6,428 bases of DNA from Anaerolineales bacterium. GTDB lineage: Bacteria; Chloroflexota; Anaerolineae; Anaerolineales; UBA4823. The DNA is taken from the NCBI GenBank assembly GCA_026415275.1, contig JAOAHK010000153.1, forward strand, positions 1-6,428, read 5' to 3'. The notes beneath the pieces are model-generated. The model did no database searches, had not been told where the DNA came from, and was given only the letters and a program-made list of their open reading frames with translations. Both the position numbers and the translations under genes were made by a program. This document shows positions 1 to 6,428 of this stretch, one piece after another; positions within the stretch are counted from its first letter, which is position 1, and each line of letters opens with the position of its first letter.

Positions 1-1
1 G

Positions 2-2059
2 CGTTACTCTCACGTGATGCACATTGTTTCGCAGGTGGATGGCGAGCTGCGTCCCGAATTCGATGCCTTTGATTTACTCCAAGCCACGTTTCCAGCCGGA
101 ACGGTCAGCGGCGCCCCAAAAGTGCGCGCTATGCAAGTGATCAACGAATTGGAAGGGCAGCCGCGCGGGGTCTATGCTGGGGTGGTAGGTTATTTTTCTT
201 ACAGTGGAGAATTAGATTCCTGCATTGCTATCCGTACCATTGTCATGCAAGGGAGTCAGATTGAGGTACAGGCAGGTGCTGGAATTGTTGCCGATTCCGA
301 CCCTCAACGCGAACATCAAGAATGTCTTAACAAAGCCAATGCACTGTTTAAGGCAGTTGAACTGGCTGAGAAATCCTTGAGTTCCCCCGCCAGGCTCAAA
401 CCATTGGGACAGAAGACTACCATTCCCAAAGTGGTTTTGATCGATAACTATGATTCGTTCACGTATAACCTGGCACAGTACTTGGGGGAATTGGGTGCCG
501 AGGTGTTGATCTTTCGCAACGATGCGCTATCACCCGATGAAATTGCAGCATATCAACCGACTCATCTGGTTGTCTCTCCGGGTCCAGGCAATCCTGAGCA
601 GGCAGGGATTTCCAATGAAGTCATCCAGCGCTACGGAAAGACCATTCCGACCTTAGGCGTTTGTTTAGGGCACCAGTGTATCGGATACACCTTTGGCGGT
701 GTTGTGACGCAAGCGCCAAGTCTGATGCATGGAAAAACCTCGTTGATTTATCATCAGGGGGAAAACTTGTTTGCAGGTGTTCCCTCGCCTTTTGAAGCGA
801 CCCGTTATCACTCGCTGGTTGTGACGGAGCCGCTTCCAGATGAGTTAGAGGTGACTGCCCGCACTGAAGATGGGGTGGTGATGGCTTTGCGCCACAAACA
901 ATATCCGATTTACGGCGTTCAGTTTCACCCCGAGTCGATTCTGACCGCTCATGGCAAGCAGATTCTCGCAAATTTCCTGGCGATGAAAGCTGTCCCTCCC
1001 AAGGAAAATCAACCAACGGGACAAAAACAGGAGCCTGATCTGCTCAAGCCCTATCTTGCGAAAATCGTTCACCGCCAAAATTTGAGTGTGCGCGAAGCCG
1101 AAGAAGCAATGACCTTGATCATGACCGGGCAAGCAACCCATGCTCAAATTGGGGCGTTTTTGGTTGCTCTGCGTATGAAAGGGGAAACCATCGATGAGAT
1201 CGTCGGTTGTGCCATGGCAATGCGCGCTCAGGCAACGGCTGTACCCCTCTCTAGGGAATATGTCTCTTTGTTCGATACCGCTGGCACCGGAGGGGATGGA
1301 AAACACTCCTTCAACATTTCTACCGCAGCGGCTTTCATTATTGCTGGCGCTGGTTACAAGGTGGCGAAGCATGGCAACCGCGCCGTCTCGTCGACTTGCG
1401 GGAGCGCAGACATCTTAGCCGCACTGGGTGTCCAAATTGAGGCGACCCCGCAACAAGTGGCAAGATGCATCGATGAAGTGGGAATCGGGTTTCTCTTTGC
1501 CCCACGTTTTCATCCAGCAATGAAACATGCCATGCCAGCAAGGCGTGAGATTGGCCAGCGTTCAATCTTCAATATACTCGGTCCATTGGTAAATCCGGCA
1601 AAGGTAACCCATCAATTGATCGGTGTGTACGACCCCGGTTTGACCGAAGTTTTAGCCCAAGCAGCCCGCGAGTTAGGCAATCGAGCAACGATCGTCGTGC
1701 ACGGAGCCGGGGGTTTAGATGAACTGACGACAAGCGGCAAGAATCGGGTCACCCGGGCGAAGGAAAATGGCTTGGAGACCTTTGAAATCGATGCCCAAGC
1801 GTTTGGTTTGCGCCCAGCAGCGGAAGAAGATCTGCAAGGAGGGACACCTCAGCAGAATGCTCAGCTTCTGCGCGAACTGCTTGCCGGGAGGATTCAGTCG
1901 CCCTGCCGAGATGTTGTTCTGTTCAACGCTGGAATGGCAATCTCCATGATTACAGGGGATATTCCTGAAGCCCTAGAGCAAGCGCGCTTCGCATTGGATA
2001 GCGGCGCTGCTTTGGAAAAGCTAGATCAATTGGTTGCTTTGTCGTCTTCTTTCAGTTAG
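2..2059 (+). CDS. trpEGD: Trifunctional anthranilate synthase (TrpE C-terminal end + TrpG) / anthranilate phosphoribosyltransferase (TrpD) fusion, 5' partial
   Basis: Catalyses the first two steps of tryptophan synthesis: chorismate + glutamine to anthranilate, then anthranilate + PRPP to phosphoribosylanthranilate. The frame is open to the left edge, and the codons before the GTG at 14 read RYSH, completing the conserved Trp[11 protein letters not shown] motif, so the true start lies upstream. TrpE portion (2 to ~373): AGTVSGAPK at 95-121, typical of TrpE rather than PabB, and [10 protein letters not shown] at 275-304. TrpG domain (~428-991): [17 protein letters not shown] with the nucleophile Cys at 662-664, and FHPES with catalytic His 926-928 and Glu 932-934. 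TrpD domain (~1034-2056): GTGGD at 1283-1297, KHGNRAVSS, a conserved [10 protein letters not shown] segment, and the metal-binding DE pair of GGLDEL. The linkers are about 18 and 14 residues with no stop or ATG suited to a separate trpG or trpD start. Visible part 685 residues; the whole chain is probably about 1,050 (inferred from usual TrpE length). Domain identities are near certain; the fusion is what the sequence shows. Confidence 0.95.
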   Translation, partial: RYSHVMHIVSQVDGELRPEFDAFDLLQATFPAGTVSGAPKVRAMQVINELEGQPRGVYAGVVGYFSYSGELDSCIAIRTIVMQGSQIEVQAGAGIVADSDPQREHQECLNKANALFKAVELAEKSLSSPARLKPLGQKTTIPKVVLIDNYDSFTYNLAQYLGELGAEVLIFRNDALSPDEIAAYQPTHLVVSPGPGNPEQAGISNEVIQRYGKTIPTLGVCLGHQCIGYTFGGVVTQAPSLMHGKTSLIYHQGENLFAGVPSPFEATRYHSLVVTEPLPDELEVTARTEDGVVMALRHKQYPIYGVQFHPESILTAHGKQILANFLAMKAVPPKENQPTGQKQEPDLLKPYLAKIVHRQNLSVREAEEAMTLIMTGQATHAQIGAFLVALRMKGETIDEIVGCAMAMRAQATAVPLSREYVSLFDTAGTGGDGKHSFNISTAAAFIIAGAGYKVAKHGNRAVSSTCGSADILAALGVQIEATPQQVARCIDEVGIGFLFAPRFHPAMKHAMPARREIGQRSIFNILGPLVNPAKVTHQLIGVYDPGLTEVLAQAARELGNRATIVVHGAGGLDELTTSGKNRVTRAKENGLETFEIDAQAFGLRPAAEEDLQGGTPQQNAQLLRELLAGRIQSPCRDVVLFNAGMAISMITGDIPEALEQARFALDSGAALEKLDQLVALSSSFS

Positions 2060-2079
2060 CAACCAACCGAGAGCCAAAA

Positions 2080-2886
2080 ATGAACCAAACCGCCAACATT
2101 CTAGAGCAAATTTTTGACCATAAGCGGGATGAAATTGCCAAGCGCAAAGCACGGGTCAGTTTTGCAACGATGCGGCGGCAGGCTGAAGCTCAAAATCGAC
2201 CGCTAGATTTTCTCTCTGCCCTGCAACAGACAAAACCAGCAGTCATTGCCGAGGTAAAGCGTGCCTCCCCTTCCAAAGGCGAGTTTGGGCTTAAGGTTTC
2301 TGCGCTTGAATTAGCGCAACTCTATTTTGCCAACGGTGCGACAGCGATCAGTGTGTTGACCGATGAGCGTTATTTTCAAGGGGGTCTTGAGGACTTGCAA
2401 TCCATCACAAAGCTACCAAAGCGTGTGCCCATTCTCCAAAAGGATTTTCTCTATGACCCCTATCAAGTCTATGAAGCCAGAGCTTATGGCGCAGATGCAG
2501 TTTTGCTGATCGCTTCTTACCTCGAATTCGGACGAATGCAGGAGATGCATGACTGTGCTACGGAATTGGGGATGTCGGCTTTGGTTGAAGCGCACACCGC
2601 CGATGAAGTAGAGAAGGCGCTGAGATTGCAGGGCTTGAAGATCATTGGGATTAACAATCGCGATCTGCGCACCTTTCAGGTCAGCTTAAACACTTGTCTT
2701 GAGCTTCGATCGCTCGTGCCAACAGACATTCTATTTGTGGCGGAGAGCGGCATTCAAACGGCTGATGATGTGCGCCGATTACTGGCAAATGAGATTTCAG
2801 CGATTCTCGTGGGTGAGGCACTGGTTCGTTCTGAAAATCCTGCTCAAAAACTAAAGGAGTTATTGCTGAGGGAAGATGAAGATTAA
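2080..2886 (+). CDS. trpC: Indole-3-glycerol phosphate synthase TrpC
   Basis: Cytosolic (beta/alpha)8-barrel enzyme that decarboxylates and cyclises carboxyphenylamino-deoxyribulose phosphate to indole-3-glycerol phosphate. The 268-residue product has the usual single-domain length. The expected catalytic residues are present: Glu58 and Lys60 in IAEVKRASPSKG, Lys121 in LQKDF, Glu170 in LVEAH, Asn192 in GINNRDL and Ser223 in AESGI. Their spacing follows the Sulfolobus enzyme (E51, K53, K110, E159, N180, S211). The phosphate-binding end ILVGEALVR is also seen. The gene begins 20 bases after the trpEGD stop. The Shine-Dalgarno is weak (GAGAG at 2069-2073, 6 bases before ATG), so expression may rely on coupling to upstream translation. 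The 3' end overlaps trpF by 11 bases in another frame, so TrpC and TrpF are separate proteins, unlike the E. coli TrpCF fusion. Confidence 0.97.
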   Translation: MNQTANILEQIFDHKRDEIAKRKARVSFATMRRQAEAQNRPLDFLSALQQTKPAVIAEVKRASPSKGEFGLKVSALELAQLYFANGATAISVLTDERYFQGGLEDLQSITKLPKRVPILQKDFLYDPYQVYEARAYGADAVLLIASYLEFGRMQEMHDCATELGMSALVEAHTADEVEKALRLQGLKIIGINNRDLRTFQVSLNTCLELRSLVPTDILFVAESGIQTADDVRRLLANEISAILVGEALVRSENPAQKLKELLLREDED

Positions 2887-3532
2887 GATATGCGGCATCA
2901 AGACGCTTGAAGAAGCAAGATGGGCGGTCGCCGGCGGGGCGGACTTCCTAGGTTTCAACTTTTATCCCCCCAGCCCACGCTTTATCTCTTTCCAAGATTG
3001 CTGCCAAATTGTGCAGGTGTTGCGCAGTGAAGCGCCAAACACTTTGTTGGTCGGTGTGTTTGTGAACTTGCCACCGCTGAAGGTTCTGGAGATTCTAGAC
3101 TACTGTGATCTCGATTTGGCTCAATTAAGTGGAGACGAGAGCTTGGAGGATCAAACCATTTTGGGAGAACGAGCCTATAAGGCATTGCGCTTGTCGAAGA
3201 GTGCAAAAGATTTCGTCCTCGACAAGATGGTCTATGTCCGAAAGACTCCCCCGGCTTTCTTAGTGGATGCCTCCATCCCTGGTGAATATGGTGGCACAGG
3301 AAAATTAACGGATTGGGAGCTGGCAGCTTCGCTTGCAGCCAAGAAACCGATCTTTTTGGCCGGCGGTTTGACTGCGGAGAACATTGCCGAGGCTGTGCGT
3401 CGGGTCAAGCCCTGGGGGGTAGATGTCGCCTCGGGTGTTGAAATCGCACCTGGCAAAAAAGACCGTGTCAAAATCTTATCCTTTGTGCGCAATGCGCGTC
3501 AAGCTTTTCAAGAACTGAGGGTAACACAATGA
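2876..3532 (+). CDS. trpF: Phosphoribosylanthranilate isomerase TrpF
   Basis: Catalyses the Amadori rearrangement of N-(5'-phosphoribosyl)anthranilate to the TrpC substrate. The 218-residue protein is a standard monofunctional isomerase. The general base Cys6 lies in KICGIK, the general acid Asp131 in FLVDAS, the substrate-binding Arg35 in PPSPRF, and phosphate-binding segments are YGGTGK (138-143), LAGGL (161-165) and VDVASGVE (182-189). The start is fixed: an in-frame TGA sits at 2867-2869 just upstream and the family begins almost at the KICGI strand. It overlaps the trpC end by 11 bases, with a GAGGGA at 2868-2873 very close to the ATG. The stop overlaps the trpB start as ATGA. One oddity: the usual QLHG motif reads QLSG (Ser85), discussed under findings. 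Confidence 0.96.
   Translation: MKIKICGIKTLEEARWAVAGGADFLGFNFYPPSPRFISFQDCCQIVQVLRSEAPNTLLVGVFVNLPPLKVLEILDYCDLDLAQLSGDESLEDQTILGERAYKALRLSKSAKDFVLDKMVYVRKTPPAFLVDASIPGEYGGTGKLTDWELAASLAAKKPIFLAGGLTAENIAEAVRRVKPWGVDVASGVEIAPGKKDRVKILSFVRNARQAFQELRVTQ
3517..3521 (+). promoter_or_regulatory. Ribosome binding site of trpB
   Basis: GAGGG lies 7 bases before the ATG at 3529, inside the end of trpF. It supports the ATGA start-stop overlap as the true trpB start. Confidence 0.6.
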
Positions 3533-4767
3533 CCGAACGGACAAAATTTGGAACGTTTGGTGGACAGTATGTTCCGGAAGTGTTAATGCCGGCTTTGACC
3601 GAGTTGGAAGTAGCCTACCAACAGGCTTTTACCGATCCAACTTTTTTGAAGGAATTTGAGCATTTGTTGCGAACTTATGTCGGGCGGCCGACCCCGCTCA
3701 CTTTTGCGAAACGGTTATCTGACCATTGCGGTGGAGCGAGGATATATCTAAAACGCGAGGATTTGGCGCACAGTGGAGCGCATAAAATCAACAACGCCTT
3801 AGGACAGGCGTTACTGGCGAAGCGAATGGGCAAACAGCGCGTGATAGCCGAGACTGGCGCCGGACAACATGGCGTGGCAACCGCAACGGCGGCTGCCTTG
3901 TTAGGTTTGGAGTGTGTAATCTATATGGGGGAGGTGGATATGGAGCGGCAAAAGCCTAATGTCTTGCGCATGAATCTGCTTGGCGCTGAAGTGCGGCCGG
4001 TGACTAGTGGCTCGCGGACACTCAAAGACGCCATCAACGAAGCCATCCGCGATTGGGTGACCAACGTTAGAAATACGCACTACTTGTTGGGTTCGGCGCT
4101 GGGACCTTATCCATACCCTCAAATGGTGCGCGATTTTCAAGCGGTCATCGGCACCGAGGCTCGACAACAAACGTTGGATCAAGCTGGAGTCTTGCCATCT
4201 GCGGTGATTGCTTGTGTTGGGGGTGGTTCGAATGCAATAGGGATTTTCTCTGCCTTTCTACAGGATCAAGATGTGCGCTTAATTGGGGTTGAGGCTGGCG
4301 GAGGTGGGATTGAGAGCGGACGTCATGCGTCGCGATTTGCTGACCCGCACAGGGGACGATTGGGTGTGTTGCATGGCACAATGACCTATGTCTTGCAAGA
4401 TGAGTATGGTCAAATTGCCGAGACTCATTCTGTGTCTGCCGGCTTAGATTACCCGGCGGTTGGTCCCCAACACGCCTTTCTGCGTTCGATCGGCCGGGCG
4501 GAATACACCTACGCCACCGATGCTGAGGCGCTGGAGGCATTCCAGCTCTTGGCGAGGCTCGAGGGTGTTTTGCCGGCGTTAGAGTCAGCTCACGCTATTG
4601 CCGAAGCGGTCAAGCAAGCCCCCCGCTATACGGCGGGTCAAGTCCTTCTCGTCAATCTATCTGGTCGGGGAGATAAAGACTTGGATACCGTTCTGCAAGC
4701 ACTATCTAAAAATGAAAGCAGCAATCAAAATGGAAGGAGTTCAGATGGACACCATCCAAAGCATTGA
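3529..4767 (+). CDS. trpB: Tryptophan synthase beta chain TrpB
   Basis: PLP-dependent beta subunit that condenses indole with L-serine to give L-tryptophan in the TrpA2B2 complex. Begins with the family hallmark [11 protein letters not shown]. The PLP lysine is Lys86 in SGAHKINNA, the catalytic Glu108 is in AETGAGQHG, the phosphate-binding loop GGGSNA is at 231-236, the closing Asp307 is in [11 protein letters not shown], and Ser378 of SGRGDKD contacts the PLP ring. These fit the classical TrpB1 type that partners TrpA, not the stand-alone TrpB2 type. The start codon shares ATGA with the trpF stop. At 412 residues the protein is slightly long because 28 residues follow SGRGDKD. The last roughly 20 are hydrophilic (Asn, Ser, His, Lys) and probably disordered; the final 7 codons plus stop overlap trpA by 23 bases. 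Confidence 0.97.
   Translation: MTERTKFGTFGGQYVPEVLMPALTELEVAYQQAFTDPTFLKEFEHLLRTYVGRPTPLTFAKRLSDHCGGARIYLKREDLAHSGAHKINNALGQALLAKRMGKQRVIAETGAGQHGVATATAAALLGLECVIYMGEVDMERQKPNVLRMNLLGAEVRPVTSGSRTLKDAINEAIRDWVTNVRNTHYLLGSALGPYPYPQMVRDFQAVIGTEARQQTLDQAGVLPSAVIACVGGGSNAIGIFSAFLQDQDVRLIGVEAGGGGIESGRHASRFADPHRGRLGVLHGTMTYVLQDEYGQIAETHSVSAGLDYPAVGPQHAFLRSIGRAEYTYATDAEALEAFQLLARLEGVLPALESAHAIAEAVKQAPRYTAGQVLLVNLSGRGDKDLDTVLQALSKNESSNQNGRSSDGHHPKH
4734..4740 (+). promoter_or_regulatory. Ribosome binding site of trpA
   Basis: AAGGAGT, the best Shine-Dalgarno in the window, ends 4 bases before the ATG at 4745 and lies inside the 3' end of trpB. It decides between three in-frame ATGs (4712, 4730, 4745) in favour of 4745, since the other two have no comparable site. 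Confidence 0.75.
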
Positions 4768-5557
4768 AAAAGCCTTTGAGTTTGCGCGTTTCCAAAACCG
4801 AGCGGCGCTGATGCCGTATTTCACTATTGGGTATCCCGATTTGCTGACCTCTTTGGCAATTGTCCAAGCCATTGCAGAATCCGGGGCAGACTTGATCGAG
4901 TTGGGTATACCTTTTTCCGATCCGCTTGCCGACGGGCCAACCATTCAGCACTCCACCCAGGTCGCGCTTCAAAATGGCGTGACCCTTGAGACCTGCCTGC
5001 GCTTTGTTGAGCAATTACGTCAGAAAGGCGTGACGATCCCTTTGCTTTTGATGGGGTATTACAATCCGATTTTTTCTTATGGTGAAGAACGGTTTGTGCA
5101 ATTGGCATCTGGAAACGGCGCCCAGGGAGTCATTATCCCCGATTTACCGCCTGAAGAAGCGGGAGAGCTGCGCAGAGCTTGTGAGCGGGTTGGTTTAGCA
5201 ATGGTTCACTTGGTAGCGCCGACCACGCCGCAGCAGCGCATCCGCTTTATTGCCGAGCGCTCAAGAGGTTTTTTGTATGTCGTCTCGGTGACTGGTGTGA
5301 CCGGGGCAAGACAGAGTTTGCCGCCCCAATTGCTGGATTTTATCCAAGAGGTGCGCTCAGTGACCTCACTTCCGTTAGCATTAGGGTTTGGAGTTTCTAC
5401 TCCTGAACAAGCTGCCACTTATGGGCACTATGTGGATGGAGTGATCGTCGGATCAGCATTGATTGACGTCGTTCGTCGTTCGGAACATCCGCTTCAGGAA
5501 GCCGCTGCGTTTATCCAAGCGATGCACAAAGCCCTAGAAAACGGACGCAGTCTCTAA
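4745..5557 (+). CDS. trpA: Tryptophan synthase alpha chain TrpA
   Basis: Alpha subunit of tryptophan synthase. Cleaves indole-3-glycerol phosphate to indole and glyceraldehyde 3-phosphate, and passes indole through the tunnel to TrpB. From the chosen start the protein is 270 residues, the usual length, and its N-terminus ([11 protein letters not shown], then [11 protein letters not shown]) aligns with family N-termini. Catalytic Glu52 lies in [10 protein letters not shown] and Asp63 in LADGP, matching E. coli Glu49 and Asp60. Also seen are YYNPI, the loop-6 GVTGAR (184-189) and the phosphate-binding GFGVS (214-218) and IVGSAL (234-239). The frame is open upstream to 4598 inside trpB, but those codons read as non-TrpA sequence. 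Last gene of the trp cluster; no hairpin terminator is visible after it. Confidence 0.96.
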   Translation: MDTIQSIEKAFEFARFQNRAALMPYFTIGYPDLLTSLAIVQAIAESGADLIELGIPFSDPLADGPTIQHSTQVALQNGVTLETCLRFVEQLRQKGVTIPLLLMGYYNPIFSYGEERFVQLASGNGAQGVIIPDLPPEEAGELRRACERVGLAMVHLVAPTTPQQRIRFIAERSRGFLYVVSVTGVTGARQSLPPQLLDFIQEVRSVTSLPLALGFGVSTPEQAATYGHYVDGVIVGSALIDVVRRSEHPLQEAAAFIQAMHKALENGRSL

Positions 5558-5623
5558 ACTTCCGCCTCATCGGTTGGGCTGGGGGTATAATCTCTACACA
5601 CTTCACAATGCGGCGAGGTTTGG
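5558..5623 (+). promoter_or_regulatory. trpA-surE intergenic region with candidate surE promoter
   Basis: The gap contains a perfect -10 hexamer TATAAT at 5586-5591, preceded by a run of five G. No TTGACA-like -35 box stands at 16-18 bases upstream (that region reads roughly CGCCTC), and there is no TGn extension. If used, transcription would start near 5598 with a leader of about 26 bases. GAGGT at 5615-5619, 4 bases before the surE ATG, is a plausible ribosome binding site. No rho-independent terminator is seen, so read-through from the trp genes is also possible. Confidence 0.45.
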
Positions 5624-6355
5624 ATGCACATTTTAGTCACCAACGATGATGGCGTGATGGCGCCGGGTTTATTAGCGTTAGCTAAAGCGATGCGAGAACT
5701 GGGTGAGGTGAGCATTGTGGCTCCCGAACAGAATTGGTCGGCTTCTGGGCATGTCAAAACGATGCATCGTCCATTGCGGGTGAAGGAAGTGCTTTTGCCC
5801 GATAACAGTCGGGCGCTGGCATCTGATGGTGCGCCATCGGACTGTGTTGCCTTAGCCCTTTTGGGTCTTGTCGAGAGCCAAGTTGATTTAGTTGTCTCTG
5901 GTATCAATCCCAACGCCAATATCGGGCACGATGTCACCTATTCGGGGACAGTAACGGCTGCCATGGAAGCGGTGATTACTGGAAACATCCCTGCGATTGC
6001 GATCTCTTTGGATGGACCGGATAACCATGGCGCACCACTCGATTTCACCCCTGCATCAGCGGTGGCAAAGCGGATCGCTCGAGCTGTCCTAAAGAGAGGA
6101 TTGCCGAAAGGGGTGTTTTTGAACGTCAATGTGCCTTTTTTGCCTCTCGATCAGATTAAGGGATATCGAATCACACGCCAAGGTTTACGGGTGTACCGTG
6201 ACTCGTTGGATCGCCGGTATGATCCACGCGGGCGGCCGTATTATTGGATCGGCGGTGAAGCACCGACGGCGATACCCGAAGAGGGAACGGATTATGGGGC
6301 AATTGCGAGTGGTTTTGTTTCGGTCACCCCTCTTCAGTTGGATTTGACGGCGTAG
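5624..6355 (+). CDS. surE: 5'/3'-nucleotidase SurE
   Basis: Metal-dependent phosphatase of the SurE family that removes phosphate from nucleoside 5'- and 3'-monophosphates, linked in other bacteria to stationary-phase survival. The 243-residue product has the normal length. The metal site is complete: Asp8 and Asp9 in ILVTNDDG, Ser39 in NWSASG and Asn95 in SGINPNANIG, matching E. coli D8, D9, S39 and N92. Further family motifs are SDGAPSDCV (67-75), YSGTV (106-110) and, near the C-terminus, TDYGAIASGFVSVTPL. The ATG is fixed by the family N-terminus MHILVTNDDG and by GAGGT upstream. An earlier ATG at 5608 is in another frame. It follows trpA by 66 bases with a TATAAT in the gap, so it may form its own unit. 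No functional link with tryptophan synthesis is evident. Confidence 0.96.
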   Translation: MHILVTNDDGVMAPGLLALAKAMRELGEVSIVAPEQNWSASGHVKTMHRPLRVKEVLLPDNSRALASDGAPSDCVALALLGLVESQVDLVVSGINPNANIGHDVTYSGTVTAAMEAVITGNIPAIAISLDGPDNHGAPLDFTPASAVAKRIARAVLKRGLPKGVFLNVNVPFLPLDQIKGYRITRQGLRVYRDSLDRRYDPRGRPYYWIGGEAPTAIPEEGTDYGAIASGFVSVTPLQLDLTA

Positions 6356-6428
6356 GATGCTTTAACCGAATTACAAAAGTGGGAATGGTGATCAGAGTTT
6401 CCCTGCACCGCCAAACTCGGCTTAGCAC
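6356..6428 (+). other. Right-edge stretch after surE, no assignable gene
   Basis: The final 73 bases contain no hairpin with a T-run and no recognisable RNA. A short frame beginning with ATG at 6385 (MVIRVSLHRQ...) stays open to the edge, and two reverse-strand frames are also open, but all are too short to judge. Confidence 0.4.

Noticed and set aside
14..19. GTG/ATG at 14 and 17 as the real start of the first gene
   Set aside because: The preceding in-frame codons encode RYSH, part of the conserved TrpE motif RYSHVMH, and the frame is open to the edge. The gene simply begins outside the window.
845..1372. Long reverse-strand frame opposite the TrpG and TrpD domains
   Set aside because: It lies wholly opposite a well-conserved coding region, its translation looks like no family, and nothing suggests a promoter or ribosome binding site. 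It is a shadow frame, as are the other antisense frames here.
2860..2886. TrpC-TrpF fusion as in E. coli
   Set aside because: The two frames differ, trpC ends with TAA at 2884-2886, and trpF has an in-frame TGA just before its ATG, so they are separate overlapping genes.
4598..4744. Extended N-terminus of TrpA starting inside trpB
   Set aside because: The extra residues are an out-of-frame reading of conserved trpB (opposite SGRGDKD), and family TrpA proteins start near [11 protein letters not shown], where the strong ribosome binding site lies.
5558..5585. Rho-independent terminator after trpA
   Set aside because: I could not find a GC-rich inverted repeat followed by a T-run in this stretch.
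6385..6428. Start of another gene at the right edge (ATG 6385)
   Set aside because: Only 14 codons are visible, there is no properly spaced Shine-Dalgarno, and the residues match nothing I recognise.
1..6428. Mobile element, CRISPR array, RNA gene, trp attenuator or TRAP/T-box leader
   Set aside because: No inverted or direct repeat series, no tRNA/rRNA-like segment and no leader region are present. The operon's 5' control region lies outside the window.

Overview
The window holds the 3' part of a compact tryptophan biosynthesis operon followed by surE, all on the + strand. Average-looking GC, tightly packed genes and ordinary bacterial gene content point to a free-living bacterium able to make tryptophan. 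The style of the proteins (for example the surE NWSASGH motif and the TrpF QLSGDE motif) reminds me of Chloroflexota, possibly Anaerolineae, but that is a weak inference that needs a database search.

Layout: (1) From the left edge to 2059 runs one unbroken reading frame. It encodes the C-terminal end of TrpE (the start lies outside the window), a complete TrpG glutamine amidotransferase domain and a complete TrpD phosphoribosyltransferase domain. (2) trpC (2080-2886), trpF (2876-3532), trpB (3529-4767) and trpA (about 4745-5557) follow, with gaps or overlaps of +20, -11, -4 and -23 bases. (3) A 66-base gap carries a perfect TATAAT hexamer. (4) surE (5624-6355) encodes a 5'/3'-nucleotidase. 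(5) The last 73 bases show no assignable gene.

Together the trp genes cover every step from chorismate to tryptophan. TrpE/TrpG make anthranilate, TrpD adds the phosphoribosyl group, TrpF isomerises, TrpC closes the indole ring, and TrpA/TrpB release indole and condense it with serine. The gene order, (EGD)-C-F-B-A, matches the classical order E-G-D-C-F-B-A. The overlaps suggest translational coupling along one mRNA. The operon promoter and any attenuator or leader lie upstream of the window and cannot be judged.

The most notable feature is the apparent three-way TrpE-TrpG-TrpD fusion. Two-way TrpE-TrpG and TrpG-TrpD fusions are well known, but I do not recall the triple form as an established class. 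Otherwise this is an ordinary housekeeping region. I see no mobile element, CRISPR, RNA gene or defence-like system.
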